A stretch of DNA of 32,751 nt from Acidobacterium sp. (GTDB lineage: Bacteria; Acidobacteriota; Vicinamibacteria; Vicinamibacterales; UBA2999). The translations under genes and the position numbers were made by a program. The DNA is taken from positions 1-32,751 of the forward strand of contig NSIL01000027.1 of the NCBI GenBank assembly GCA_002737365.1. The letters run 5' to 3'. How positions within the stretch are numbered: the first letter of the stretch is position 1; every line of letters starts with the position of its first letter. Of the stretch, positions 26,227 to 32,751 are shown in pieces. The notes beneath the pieces were generated by a model that saw only the letters and a list, made by a program, of their open reading frames with translations, made no database searches and had not been told where the DNA came from.

Positions 26227-27597
26227 ATGCGCCAATTGCTTGCCCTCGTGCTGACCTCGGTTGTCTTCACCGCCTCCCCATCCGCGCAAGGCCGTCCGGC
26301 GTGGCTCGATCCGTACCGCGAGAACGCGGAGAAGCTGATGAAGGCGGCTACCGCCGATCAGTTTGCGTGGGACCGTGTCGCCGAGCTGACCGATACCTAC
26401 GGCCAGCGCCTCAGCGGATCCGAAAATCTCAATCGCGCCATCGCGTGGGCGGTGGCGACCATGAAGACAGACGGTCTCGACAACGTTCACACCGAGCGCG
26501 TGATGGTGCCGAAGTGGGTGCGTGGCGTCGAGAGCCTGGAGATCACCAACCCGCCGCATCATGTCGTGCCCATGATCGGACTCGGCGGCAGCGTCGCCAC
26601 GCCGCCGGACGGCATCGAGGCCGAGGTCCTAGTCGTCGCCAACGGCGCCGAGCTGACCAGGCGTGCGGCCGAGGCCAACGGCAAGATCGTGTTGTTCAAC
26701 GTGCCCTACACGAACTACGGCGAGACCGTGGCCTACCGCTCGGGCGGAGCCACCATGGCGGCGCAGCATGGCGCCGTGGCCGCGCTGGTGCGCGCGGTCG
26801 GACCGACCGGGTTGCGCACGCCCCATACCGGCGGCATGAACTACGGCGACGGCGTCGCGAAGATCCCGACCGCCGCCATTCCGGTTGAGGACGCCCTGCG
26901 CATCCAGCGGCTCAGCAACCGCGGCATCAAGGTGCGCCTGCGCCTCAAGATGGCGGCGCATTTCGAGGCCGACGTCGAGTCCTTCAACGTCGTCGGTGAG
27001 ATTCGCGGCAGCGAGAAGCCCGGCGAAATCGTGCTGGTCGGTGGTCACTTCGATTCATGGGATCCCGGCACCGGCGCCTCGGACGATGGCGTGGGGTGCG
27101 TGGTGACGTGGGAGGCCGCGCGCCTGATGAAGAAACTGAACATCCGCCCGAAGCGCACCGTGCGCGTGGTCCTGTTCACGAACGAAGAGAACGGCATGCG
27201 CGGTGGCAATGGCTATCGCGATCAGCATGAGCAGGAAGCCGCCAACCACATCCTGGCGTTCGAGTCCGACTCGGGCGTGTTCGCACCCGCGAGCCTGGGC
27301 TTCTCGGGCTCCGCCGCGGCGCGCCAGATCATCAGCGACATCGCTACCCTGCTGACGCCTCTCGGCCTGCAGAACATCGGCCCGGGCGGCGGCGGTGCCG
27401 ACATCGGTCCCATTGCCACGCTCGGCAAGGTGCCGATGATGGCCTACTCGGGCGACTCGACGAAGTACTTCACCATTCACCACACGCCGGCCGACACGGT
27501 GGACCGGATTGAGCCGGCCGAGGTCTCGAAGGCGGCGGCCGCGATCGCGGCGATGATTTACGTGGTGGCCGAGATGCCGCAGGCGCTGCCGAAATGA
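26227..27597 (+). CDS. Secreted M28 family zinc peptidase
   Basis: This encodes a 456-residue exported M28 peptidase, shorter than the first in the window and lacking a PDZ domain. The signal peptide is MRQLLALVLTSVVFTASPSA then QG. A PA-like insert covers roughly 115-240 (EAEVLVVANGAELTRRAAEA, ALVRAVGPTGLRTPHTGGMN). Zinc motifs: VGGHFDSWDPG near residue 273 (His, Asp), ASDDGVG (bridging Asp), FTNEENGMRGG (Glu-Glu), FESDSG (Asp) and HHTPADTVDRI (His). It resembles the M28 product at 457-2040 in layout but differs in sequence. The stop overlaps the next gene start (ATGA). Likely role: amino-acid release from extracellular peptides. Confidence 0.93.
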   Translation: MRQLLALVLTSVVFTASPSAQGRPAWLDPYRENAEKLMKAATADQFAWDRVAELTDTYGQRLSGSENLNRAIAWAVATMKTDGLDNVHTERVMVPKWVRGVESLEITNPPHHVVPMIGLGGSVATPPDGIEAEVLVVANGAELTRRAAEANGKIVLFNVPYTNYGETVAYRSGGATMAAQHGAVAALVRAVGPTGLRTPHTGGMNYGDGVAKIPTAAIPVEDALRIQRLSNRGIKVRLRLKMAAHFEADVESFNVVGEIRGSEKPGEIVLVGGHFDSWDPGTGASDDGVGCVVTWEAARLMKKLNIRPKRTVRVVLFTNEENGMRGGNGYRDQHEQEAANHILAFESDSGVFAPASLGFSGSAAARQIISDIATLLTPLGLQNIGPGGGGADIGPIATLGKVPMMAYSGDSTKYFTIHHTPADTVDRIEPAEVSKAAAAIAAMIYVVAEMPQALPK

Positions 27598-27962
27598 TCG
27601 CCGTCCTCGTCGCGACACTACTCTCGCTGGCGACCCAGCCGGCTCCCACCGCGACCGATGCGACGGTGGTCGTGTCGGGCGCCACCGCGTCAGTCTACGT
27701 GGCGATCAACAACCCGACGATGTACGACATCTACGTGGTGTCGGCGACGAGTGACGCGGCGGGGAAGGTGGAACTCTACTCCGCCGACAAGCCGGTCGAC
27801 AACATGACGGTCGCGGCGTACGGGTGGTTGGAACTGAGGGCGGGCGGGATGTTCCTGCGCTTGTCGGACCTGAAGCGCGAACTGAAGGCAGGCGATTCAA
27901 TCACCATCACGATGGTGACCGACGGCGGTGTCACGATCCTGGCGGTTGCGGCCGTAAAGTAG
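27594..27962 (+). CDS. PCu(A)C/DUF461-like secreted protein lacking copper histidines
   Basis: This encodes 122 residues with a short signal sequence (MIAVLVATLLSLATQPAPTA). The body follows the PCu(A)C copper-chaperone pattern: TASVYVAINNPTMYDIYVVS matches the family's N/P-rich strand, GKVELY the ELH position, and LELRAGGMFLRLSDLKRELK with AGDSITITM the HLMLxxLxxPLxxGD region. In the family, copper is bound by two His and two Met (H-x-M type motif). Here the first His is Tyr and the HLML segment is MFLRL, so both histidines are missing while Met residues remain. It probably does not bind copper in the standard way. It is translationally coupled to the M28 peptidase by a 4-nt overlap. Confidence 0.72.
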   Translation: MIAVLVATLLSLATQPAPTATDATVVVSGATASVYVAINNPTMYDIYVVSATSDAAGKVELYSADKPVDNMTVAAYGWLELRAGGMFLRLSDLKRELKAGDSITITMVTDGGVTILAVAAVK

Positions 27963-27986
27963 GGCCCCCCTGTTAGGGGGGCCCTA
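27960..27986. terminator. Strong 11-bp GC hairpin, bidirectional terminator
   Basis: TAGGGCCCCCC (27960-27970) pairs perfectly with GGGGGGCCCTA (27976-27986) around the loop TGTTA. The stem includes the stop codon of the PCu(A)C-like gene and ends 4 nt before the stop of the convergent cytochrome gene. It lacks a T-run, but position and stability make a shared terminator likely. Confidence 0.75.
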
Positions 27987-27990
27987 CCCG

Positions 27991-28413
27991 TTAGCCCTTC
28001 TTGATCGTGAAAGCGCCCGGCGCGCCCTCGCGGTACTTCGCGTGGCAGGTCTGGCAGGTGCCACCGAGTTCCTTCATCGCGCCCATAATCGCTTCGGGGC
28101 CCGACGCCTTGGCAATGGCATCGGCATGCTTCATTGCCGCGGCCGCCCATTCGGCGGCTTCGGTGTTCTTGCGTTCGGTCCAGAACCCCTGCACGTCCTT
28201 GAACAGGGCCACCATCTTGGTGGCTTCGGCCGAAATACCGGCCGCGTTCATTTCTTTGGCGGCGCCGCGCATGGCGCCGTTGGCTGCACCGACAGCCTTC
28301 ATCAGCTTGTCGTAGTCTTCATCGGTCTTGGCCTGCGCGAGCGAGCTCACCGACATCGTGACGGCGAACGCCAAGGCCAATCCGGCCGCTGTTAGAAAAC
28401 GAGTAACGCGCAT
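27991..28413 (-). CDS. Cytochrome c', periplasmic four-helix type
   Basis: This encodes 140 residues. A signal peptide (MRVTRFLTAAGLALAFAVTM, then SVSSLAQA) is followed by a helical body (DEDYDKLMKAVGAANGAMRG, NTEAAEWAAAAMKHADAIAK). A single haem-binding CQTCH sits 21 residues from the end, followed by AKYREG. A C-terminal CxxCH in a four-helix bundle is diagnostic of class II cytochromes c (cytochrome c'), which bind NO/CO or carry electrons in the periplasm. The ATG at 28413 has GGAGGA 3 nt upstream; a longer in-frame start is rejected. No c-type maturation or oxidase genes are nearby, so its partner is unknown. Confidence 0.88.
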   Translation of the reverse strand: MRVTRFLTAAGLALAFAVTMSVSSLAQAKTDEDYDKLMKAVGAANGAMRGAAKEMNAAGISAEATKMVALFKDVQGFWTERKNTEAAEWAAAAMKHADAIAKASGPEAIMGAMKELGGTCQTCHAKYREGAPGAFTIKKG

Positions 28414-28490
28414 GTGTCCTCCCGGGACGTTGAGGGCAGCAAAATGCGGCCCAGTGCGCCCGAAGAATACCATGACGCCATAGTGCCCGG

Positions 28491-28577
28491 ATGACGAAAG
28501 GCACCCTCGGCCTCACCCTCGCCCTGGCCGTCACGGCCTCGGTGACCTGCCTGGAACTTGGCTCCAGGCGGGTCTTT
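28491..28577 (+). other. Orphan signal-peptide-like start, possible gene remnant
   Basis: From the ATG at 28491 the frame reads MTKGTLGLTLALAVTASVTC, a good export-signal core, but then continues into sequence antisense to the glutaminyl cyclase gene. CATAGT (28479-28484) lies 6 nt upstream, like the leaderless starts elsewhere. GCCTGGA (28549-28555) and TCCAGGC (28563-28569) form a hairpin followed by GGGTCTTTCT, so a short transcript could end there. It could be a truncated gene start or chance. Confidence 0.25.
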
Positions 28578-29345
28578 CTATGGCACCGAGATTTGGTAGA
28601 GGCGCGGCCACTTCTTGCCGGTCACATAGATGCGGCGAGTGGACTTGTCGTAGGCGATGCCGTTCAACACGTCGGCCGGCGGCTGCCGCTGGTTGCGCGG
28701 CCACAACGACGCCAGGTCGATCCACGCATTCACCTCACCAGTGTTCGGTGAGATTCTCGCCACGCGATCGGTCATCCAGACGTTGGCCCAGATCTCGCCC
28801 TCGACCCACTCCAGCTCGTTCAACTGCGGCACCGGGCGCCCGGCGTCGCGCACGCGGATGGTCTTCGTCACCGCTTGGGTCTTGGGATCAAGGAATGTGA
28901 GCGAGTCGGTGCCGTCGCTCATCACCAGTCCGCCGGCCGGATCATAGGCCAAGCCCCAGCCCTCGCCTTGGTAGGGGAAGGTCCGTTTGTGCTTGAGCGT
29001 CTTGCGGTCGTAGACGAAGCCGCGCTGATGCTGCCAGGTGAGCTGCAGCAACTCGTCGCCGACCAGCGCGAGTCCCTCCGCGAAGAACGCGCTGTCGACC
29101 TTGACCTCCTGCAGCACCTTGCCAGTTGCGATCTCGACCCGTCGCACAGACGACTCGCCGTTTAGCCCGGTGCTCTCGTAGAACTCGCCCTCCGCGAACA
29201 CCAGCCCCTGCGTAAACGCCCCCGGATCGTGTGGAAACGTCGCCACGACCTTGAAGCTCTGCACCGGCGCCGGTTGGCGCTGTGCTTCCGTCGCCGGTGC
29301 GTACGCCAGGACGGTCATGGCAATTAGCAGCGTCGGGTACTTCAC
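28578..29345 (-). CDS. Secreted glutaminyl-peptide cyclotransferase, beta-propeller type
   Basis: This encodes 255 residues of the plant/bacterial glutaminyl cyclase family, which converts N-terminal glutamine of peptides to pyroglutamate. A signal peptide (MKYPTLLIAMTVLAYAPATE, then AQ) precedes the five-bladed propeller. Family motifs: FPHDPGAFTQGLVF, GEFYESTGLNGESSVR, FAEGLALVGDELLQLTWQ, FPYQGEGWGLAYD, VMSDGTDSLTFLDP, LNELEWVEGEIWANVW and DVLNGIAYD. The gene starts with GTG overlapping the stop of the M24 aminopeptidase gene (GTGA), so the two are coupled. Pairing of an aminopeptidase with an N-terminal blocking enzyme is notable. Confidence 0.92.
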   Translation of the reverse strand: MKYPTLLIAMTVLAYAPATEAQRQPAPVQSFKVVATFPHDPGAFTQGLVFAEGEFYESTGLNGESSVRRVEIATGKVLQEVKVDSAFFAEGLALVGDELLQLTWQHQRGFVYDRKTLKHKRTFPYQGEGWGLAYDPAGGLVMSDGTDSLTFLDPKTQAVTKTIRVRDAGRPVPQLNELEWVEGEIWANVWMTDRVARISPNTGEVNAWIDLASLWPRNQRQPPADVLNGIAYDKSTRRIYVTGKKWPRLYQISVP

Positions 29346-30670
29346 GGCTTAATCAGGTAGAACGACTCTTGCCGTCCGTCGATCCAGTCCCACTTGCCGC
29401 CGGGCATGATCGCAGCGTCTTCTTCCAGCGCGAACCGCACCGGCTGGTTGCCCCACTCGGGCACGTTGAACGTGACGTTCAGCTCGATCGAGTGCCACGT
29501 ATTCGGCCGGAACACGTAGTCGCCGCGCACCGGCACGCCCTGTTGATAGTCGGTCATCCCAATCGGCGGGCCGGCGGCGTGGCCGTGATAGCCCACCGGG
29601 TGGCAATAGATCAACGGCACGAGGCCTTCCTTCTTCGCCTGGGCCAGCGCGTCAGCAAGCGCCTGGTTACCGGTGCGCTCGAGCCGTGCGTACTGCATGG
29701 TCAGGTCCTGCAGCCGATTGGCCGCCTTCAGCCCCGCTTTCAATCCCGCCGGGGCATCGGTTTCGCCCGGCTTCAGCACGTACGCGTTGTGCTGCGTGTC
29801 GGTGGAGAAGCCCATGTAGACGATCCCGAAGTCGGTGTGGAGCATGTCACCGGGAAGAATCACGCCGCGCGGGCTGGTCTTCTCGCCCTGGCGGAAAATC
29901 GTCACCGACGGCTGGAACCACTTGCCGAGGCCGAGCTCGACGACGCGCTGCCGCATCCACCACACGACGTCCTCGTTCGTCGTCTTGCCGGGCGAGATCA
30001 CCTTGTTCGAGAACGCCTCGCGAATCACCATGTGCGCCACTTTCATCGCGTGGCGATAGGCCTCGAGCTCTTCGGGCAGCTTGACTTCGAGCCAGCCGAC
30101 CGCGAGCATCTCGGCCGACTTGATCTTGGCCGCGTGCGCGGGACCGAGCGCCTCGACCAGGCGGCGCTTCTCGTTGGCGGTGATGCCGTCGGCGTGCTGC
30201 CACGCGTCGGATTCGTTAATGCCGATCACCTTGGGGTTCTTCTCGTCCACCAGCTTGCGCAGCGCGTCGTGCTGGCCGTCGTTGGTCGAGGGCACCATCG
30301 GGAAGATGCCGTCGTAGTCGAAGCGGCCAATGGAATACCGCTCGGCCGGCTTGCCGCCGCCGGGGTTGAAGAACACCAGGATGGTGCGGCGCCGCGACGC
30401 GAAGTAGGTCAGCGGCGACATCGACGCGAACACCGGATCCTCGTTGTACTCGCGCGTCGGGATGATCCACATGTCGATGCCCTCGCGGGTCATCAGGCCG
30501 GCCAGCAGCGTGTCGAACCGCTGCTTGATCCACGGCGTGACCAGCTCGTTCTGCTCACGATGGCTGAGCACGCGCTCGGTGGGATCAGGATACTTAGTGG
30601 ACTGCGCGTCGCCGGCGAGCGTGGCGATGGCGAGCATGAGGCAAACGGATGCAGCGAGTCGGCGATTCAT
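29342..30670 (-). CDS. Secreted M24 family Xaa-Pro aminopeptidase-like protein
   Basis: This encodes 442 residues. The signal peptide MNRRLAASVCLMLAIATLAG continues DAQS. A creatinase-like N-domain (about 40-200) precedes the pita-bread fold. Metal ligands appear complete: HTDFGIVYMGFSTDTQHNAY holds both Asp residues, YCHPVGYHGHAAGP the His, SIELNVTF the first Glu and FALEEDA the second. M24 enzymes remove N-terminal residues, often before proline. The open frame continues far upstream, across the REP-like hairpin and into the next gene, so the ATG at 30670 is chosen because it gives a clean signal peptide. CATACT lies 6 nt before it. The stop overlaps the glutaminyl cyclase start. Confidence 0.9.
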   Translation of the reverse strand: MNRRLAASVCLMLAIATLAGDAQSTKYPDPTERVLSHREQNELVTPWIKQRFDTLLAGLMTREGIDMWIIPTREYNEDPVFASMSPLTYFASRRRTILVFFNPGGGKPAERYSIGRFDYDGIFPMVPSTNDGQHDALRKLVDEKNPKVIGINESDAWQHADGITANEKRRLVEALGPAHAAKIKSAEMLAVGWLEVKLPEELEAYRHAMKVAHMVIREAFSNKVISPGKTTNEDVVWWMRQRVVELGLGKWFQPSVTIFRQGEKTSPRGVILPGDMLHTDFGIVYMGFSTDTQHNAYVLKPGETDAPAGLKAGLKAANRLQDLTMQYARLERTGNQALADALAQAKKEGLVPLIYCHPVGYHGHAAGPPIGMTDYQQGVPVRGDYVFRPNTWHSIELNVTFNVPEWGNQPVRFALEEDAAIMPGGKWDWIDGRQESFYLIKP

Positions 30671-30686
30671 CCCGATAGTATGTACG

Positions 30687-30738
30687 GTGTCAGGCACCAT
30701 TCCAAGAAGTACGCAGTTCTTGGAATGGTGCCTGACCC
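30687..30738. repeat. REP-like 20-bp perfect hairpin
   Basis: GTCAGGCACCATTCCAAGAA (30689-30708) is the exact reverse complement of TTCTTGGAATGGTGCCTGAC (30717-30736), with an 8-nt loop. The outer part GGTGTCAGGCACC is itself nearly palindromic. This is characteristic of REP elements (paired as BIMEs). It lies between the divergent M24 and NHL-propeller genes, just upstream of the M24 start. Confidence 0.75.
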
Positions 30739-30827
30739 GCGAGCCCGCACCGTGCGTATGGTGCAGCAGATCGAAAAAGCGATAGACGACGACATCAAGA
30801 GCCGGCGTGTGAGGTATGGTGAGCGCT

Positions 30828-31955
30828 ATGGTGATGGCCTTCCGTCCGTTCCTGCTTGTCGTGGTGGCCGTGGCGGCGCTGTCGGTGTGCGCGCGGGCGC
30901 TTGAATCGCAAGCGGCCCGCAGTGCCGCGCCATCGTTCCAGGTCGATCCTACGTGGCCCAAGTTGCCCAAGCAGTGGATTCTGGGCCAGGTCTCTGGCGT
31001 TGCCGTGGACGCGCGCGACCATGTCTGGGTGCTGCAGCGGCCGTGGTCGCTCAACAGCGACGAGATCGCCAAGAACCCCGACGCCGAATGCTGCACCGCA
31101 CCCCCTCCCGTGATGGAGTTCGACAGCTCTGGCAACTACGTGCAGGGGTGGGGCGGCAAGCCGGCCGACGGCAGCTACGAATGGCCCGAAGACGAGCACG
31201 GTATTCACGTCGATCACAAAGGCAACGTGTGGGTGTCGTCGGCGGGCGGGCCGCGCATGGGCGAGGGCAAGGAGAACTTCCTGGTGAAGTTCACCAGCAC
31301 CGGCAAGTTCCTGTTGCAGATCGGCCGCCGCGCCATGAGCAAGGGCAGCCTCGATACCGCCAACCTGAACAACGCCGCCGATATGTGGGTGCACCCGCCG
31401 ACCAACGAGGTGTTCGTGGCCGACGGCTATCGCAATCGCCGCGTCATCGTGTTCGACGCCGACACCGGCGCCTTCAAGCGGATGTGGGGCGCCTACGGCA
31501 ACACGCCGGACGACCGCGCGCCAAAGACGTTTGTCGGCGAGGGCCCAGGCCCGGCGCAGTTCAACACCGTGCACGGCATCAAGGTGTCGAACGACGGCTT
31601 GGTCTACGTCAACGATCGGCTCAACAACCGTCTGCAGGTGTTTACGCTCGAGGGCACGTTCAAGAACGAGATCTTCATCGAGCGGAAGACGCAGTTGCTG
31701 GGGACGTCGTTCAACACCGCGTTCTCGCCCGACCGCGAGCAGCGCTGGCTGTATCTGGCCGACGCCGGCAACGGCCGCGTCCACATCTTCGATCGCAAGA
31801 GCCTGGCGGAAGTGGGCGCCTTCGGCCGCATTGGCCGCTATGCGGGGCAGTTCATCTTCATGCACAACCTCGCCAGCGACTCGCGCGGCCACCTCTACGT
31901 AAGCGAAGTCGGCAACGGCCGACGAGTGCAGAAGTTCGTGTTGCAGCCGCGATAG
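30828..31955 (+). CDS. Secreted NHL-repeat beta-propeller protein
   Basis: This encodes about 375 residues. The signal peptide includes AFRPFLLVVVAVAALSVCAR. The mature part is a six-bladed NHL-type propeller: LGQVSGVAVDARDHVWVLQR, PEDEHGIHVDHKGNVWVSSA, EVFVADGYRNRRVIVFD, TVHGIKVSNDGLVYVNDRLN, WLYLADAGNGRVHIFDR and HLYVSEVGNGRRVQKF. Homologues are often labelled peptidyl-alpha-hydroxyglycine alpha-amidating-lyase-like or SMP-30-like, but activity is unproven. Three in-frame starts compete: 30816, 30828 and 30834. TATGGT (30815-30820) is a -10-like box 7 nt before 30828, which I use. The DUF2911 gene follows 38 nt later on the same strand and is probably in the same operon. Confidence 0.87.
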   Translation: MVMAFRPFLLVVVAVAALSVCARALESQAARSAAPSFQVDPTWPKLPKQWILGQVSGVAVDARDHVWVLQRPWSLNSDEIAKNPDAECCTAPPPVMEFDSSGNYVQGWGGKPADGSYEWPEDEHGIHVDHKGNVWVSSAGGPRMGEGKENFLVKFTSTGKFLLQIGRRAMSKGSLDTANLNNAADMWVHPPTNEVFVADGYRNRRVIVFDADTGAFKRMWGAYGNTPDDRAPKTFVGEGPGPAQFNTVHGIKVSNDGLVYVNDRLNNRLQVFTLEGTFKNEIFIERKTQLLGTSFNTAFSPDREQRWLYLADAGNGRVHIFDRKSLAEVGAFGRIGRYAGQFIFMHNLASDSRGHLYVSEVGNGRRVQKFVLQPR

Positions 31956-31993
31956 CTGCCAAAGTTACCAACCCCTTGATCAGGAGAGTTCGC

Positions 31994-32650
31994 ATGCGCG
32001 TTCGATCAGTTCTTTCAGTGGCAGTGTTGTGTGGCGCGATGGGCGCCGCGGTGTTGGCCCAGGCCATCCCGGAGGTGAAGCTGGTGCCATCGCCGCAAGG
32101 CCAGGCGGCGATCCAGGTGGCGGGCCGGTGGGAGAAGACCGCCGAGGGCGGACAGGCCTATCGCGACGGCAAGTGGATCGTGGTGGACTACGGCCGCCCG
32201 CTGCTGCGCGGCCGCACTGGCATTTTCGGCGCCGGTGCCAACTACGGCAAGACCGTCAACGCCGGCGCCCCGGTGTGGCGTGCCGGTGCCAACAACACCA
32301 CGCGAGTGACGACGCAGGTGCCGTTGCAGATTGGCGGCAAGACCCTGGCTCCAGGCATCTACAACGTGTTCGTTGACCTGAAGCCAGGCAACTGGACGCT
32401 GGTGATGAGCAATCAGCCCGTTCAGGAGACGTTCGATCCGAACGACAAGGTCCGCCTGTCGGGCGCCACCAACTACGACCCGAAGTTCGATCTGCTTCGA
32501 GCGCCGATGGCGGTCAGCGCCAACGGGTCATCGATGGAGCAGTTCACCATCGGGTTTGCCGACGTTACCGATGCCAGCGCGACGTTGATGATGGCGTGGG
32601 ACCGGACGGTCGCCACCATCGGGTTCATGGTCGTCGCGGGATCGAAGTAA
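31994..32650 (+). CDS. Secreted DUF2911 family protein
   Basis: This encodes 218 residues with a signal peptide (MRVRSVLSVAVLCGAMGAAV, then LAQA). The central and C-terminal part is the DUF2911 fold: KTVNAGAPVWRAGANNTTRV, GGKTLAPGIYNVFVDL, NWTLVMSNQ, DKVRLSGATNYDPKFDLL, MEQFTIGFADV and ATLMMAWDRT. The function of this family is unknown. It is common in Bacteroidota and Acidobacteriota and predicted extracytoplasmic. AGGAGAG lies 5 nt before the ATG. It appears cotranscribed with the NHL propeller gene upstream. Confidence 0.88.
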   Translation: MRVRSVLSVAVLCGAMGAAVLAQAIPEVKLVPSPQGQAAIQVAGRWEKTAEGGQAYRDGKWIVVDYGRPLLRGRTGIFGAGANYGKTVNAGAPVWRAGANNTTRVTTQVPLQIGGKTLAPGIYNVFVDLKPGNWTLVMSNQPVQETFDPNDKVRLSGATNYDPKFDLLRAPMAVSANGSSMEQFTIGFADVTDASATLMMAWDRTVATIGFMVVAGSK

Positions 32651-32661
32651 CCGCCCGGCGC

Positions 32662-32667
32662 TATACT
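32662..32667 (+). promoter_or_regulatory. Putative -10 box (TATACT) for the gene at the window edge
   Basis: TATACT ends 6 nt before the GTG at 32674 with no Shine-Dalgarno sequence between. It is the closest match to the TATAAT consensus among the leaderless candidates. No -35 is evident. Confidence 0.45.
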
Positions 32668-32673
32668 GCCGTC

Positions 32674-32751
32674 GTGGATACTACGGGGCTGCCCGGTGCA
32701 GCGCTGATCGAGCAGGGGTTGCGCGACCTGGCCATGGGCCACGAGTCCGAG
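32674..32751 (+). CDS. Start of an unidentified protein (partial, runs off the window)
   Basis: From GTG the frame reads MDTTGLPGAALIEQGLRDLA then MGHESE and continues past the end. From memory, the GLRDLA segment resembles small acidobacterial proteins that begin with an IxxGLxDLAxG motif, but 26 residues are too few for a call. It is supported mainly by the TATACT box at 32662-32667 and by the open frame. It has no signal peptide in the visible part. Confidence 0.5.
   Translation, partial: MDTTGLPGAALIEQGLRDLAMGHESE

Noticed and set aside
29282-30904. Plus-strand open frame of 540 codons over the cyclase and M24 genes
   Set aside because: It is antisense to two genes with intact family motifs and crosses the REP-like hairpin.
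30671-31135. N-terminal extension of the M24 protein upstream of 30670
   Set aside because: It would run through the REP-like hairpin and antisense to the NHL-propeller gene; the start at 30670 gives a proper signal peptide.

Overview
The window is GC-rich and densely packed with secreted proteins. Secreted M28, M14, M19 and M24 peptidases, TonB-dependent receptors with carboxypeptidase-regulatory N-domains, PD40/NHL propellers, a DUF2911 protein and a LytS/LytR-type two-component pair point to a soil-type Acidobacteriota, most likely the Vicinamibacteria (subdivision 6). This placement is inferred from gene content; there is no rRNA or other phylogenetic marker gene here. I see no phage, integrase, transposase, CRISPR array, tRNA or rRNA.

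Layout. 1-411: a decayed secreted protein, with N- and C-terminal remnants in different frames. 457-2040 (-): secreted M28 peptidase, divergent from 2102-4138 (+), an aconitase-family hydro-lyase with its small (swivel) domain in front of the large domain. 4170-8974 (+): class A-like serine hydrolase, M14 carboxypeptidase and class C-like serine hydrolase. 9158-10348 (-): M19 dipeptidase. 10388-13001 (-): LytTR response regulator and its sensor kinase, divergent from 13029-15521 (+), a fused E1 alpha/beta 2-oxoacid dehydrogenase. 15523-20069 (-): a small secreted protein, M28-PDZ peptidase, PD40 propeller, a protein with a cupredoxin-like site, and an unknown. 20195-20883 (+): a Phd/PIN toxin-antitoxin pair with a readable promoter and operator. 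20985-26088: two convergent TonB-dependent receptors, one ZnuD-like and one Oar/CarboxypepD type. 26227-27962 (+): a third M28 peptidase coupled to a PCu(A)C-like protein that lacks the copper histidines. 27991-30670 (-): cytochrome c', glutaminyl cyclase and M24 aminopeptidase. 30828-32751 (+): NHL propeller, DUF2911 protein and the start of another gene.

Working together. Most products carry signal peptides and act outside the cytoplasm. Endo- and exo-acting peptidases, a dipeptidase, an Xaa-Pro peptidase and a glutaminyl cyclase would degrade or modify peptides, and TonB receptors would import ligands. The fused E1 enzyme could oxidise 2-oxoacids derived from amino acids. This suggests a proteolytic scavenging lifestyle.

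The least conventional signals are regulatory and structural. About ten genes have a TANNNT-like box 6-9 nt before the start codon, with little or no Shine-Dalgarno sequence, suggesting leaderless mRNAs. A dispersed palindromic repeat (core CCACAGAGGACAC) abuts stop codons at several gene ends, and one copy has become part of a signal-peptide coding sequence. REP-like palindromes are also present. I do not see a clear new defence or biosynthetic system.
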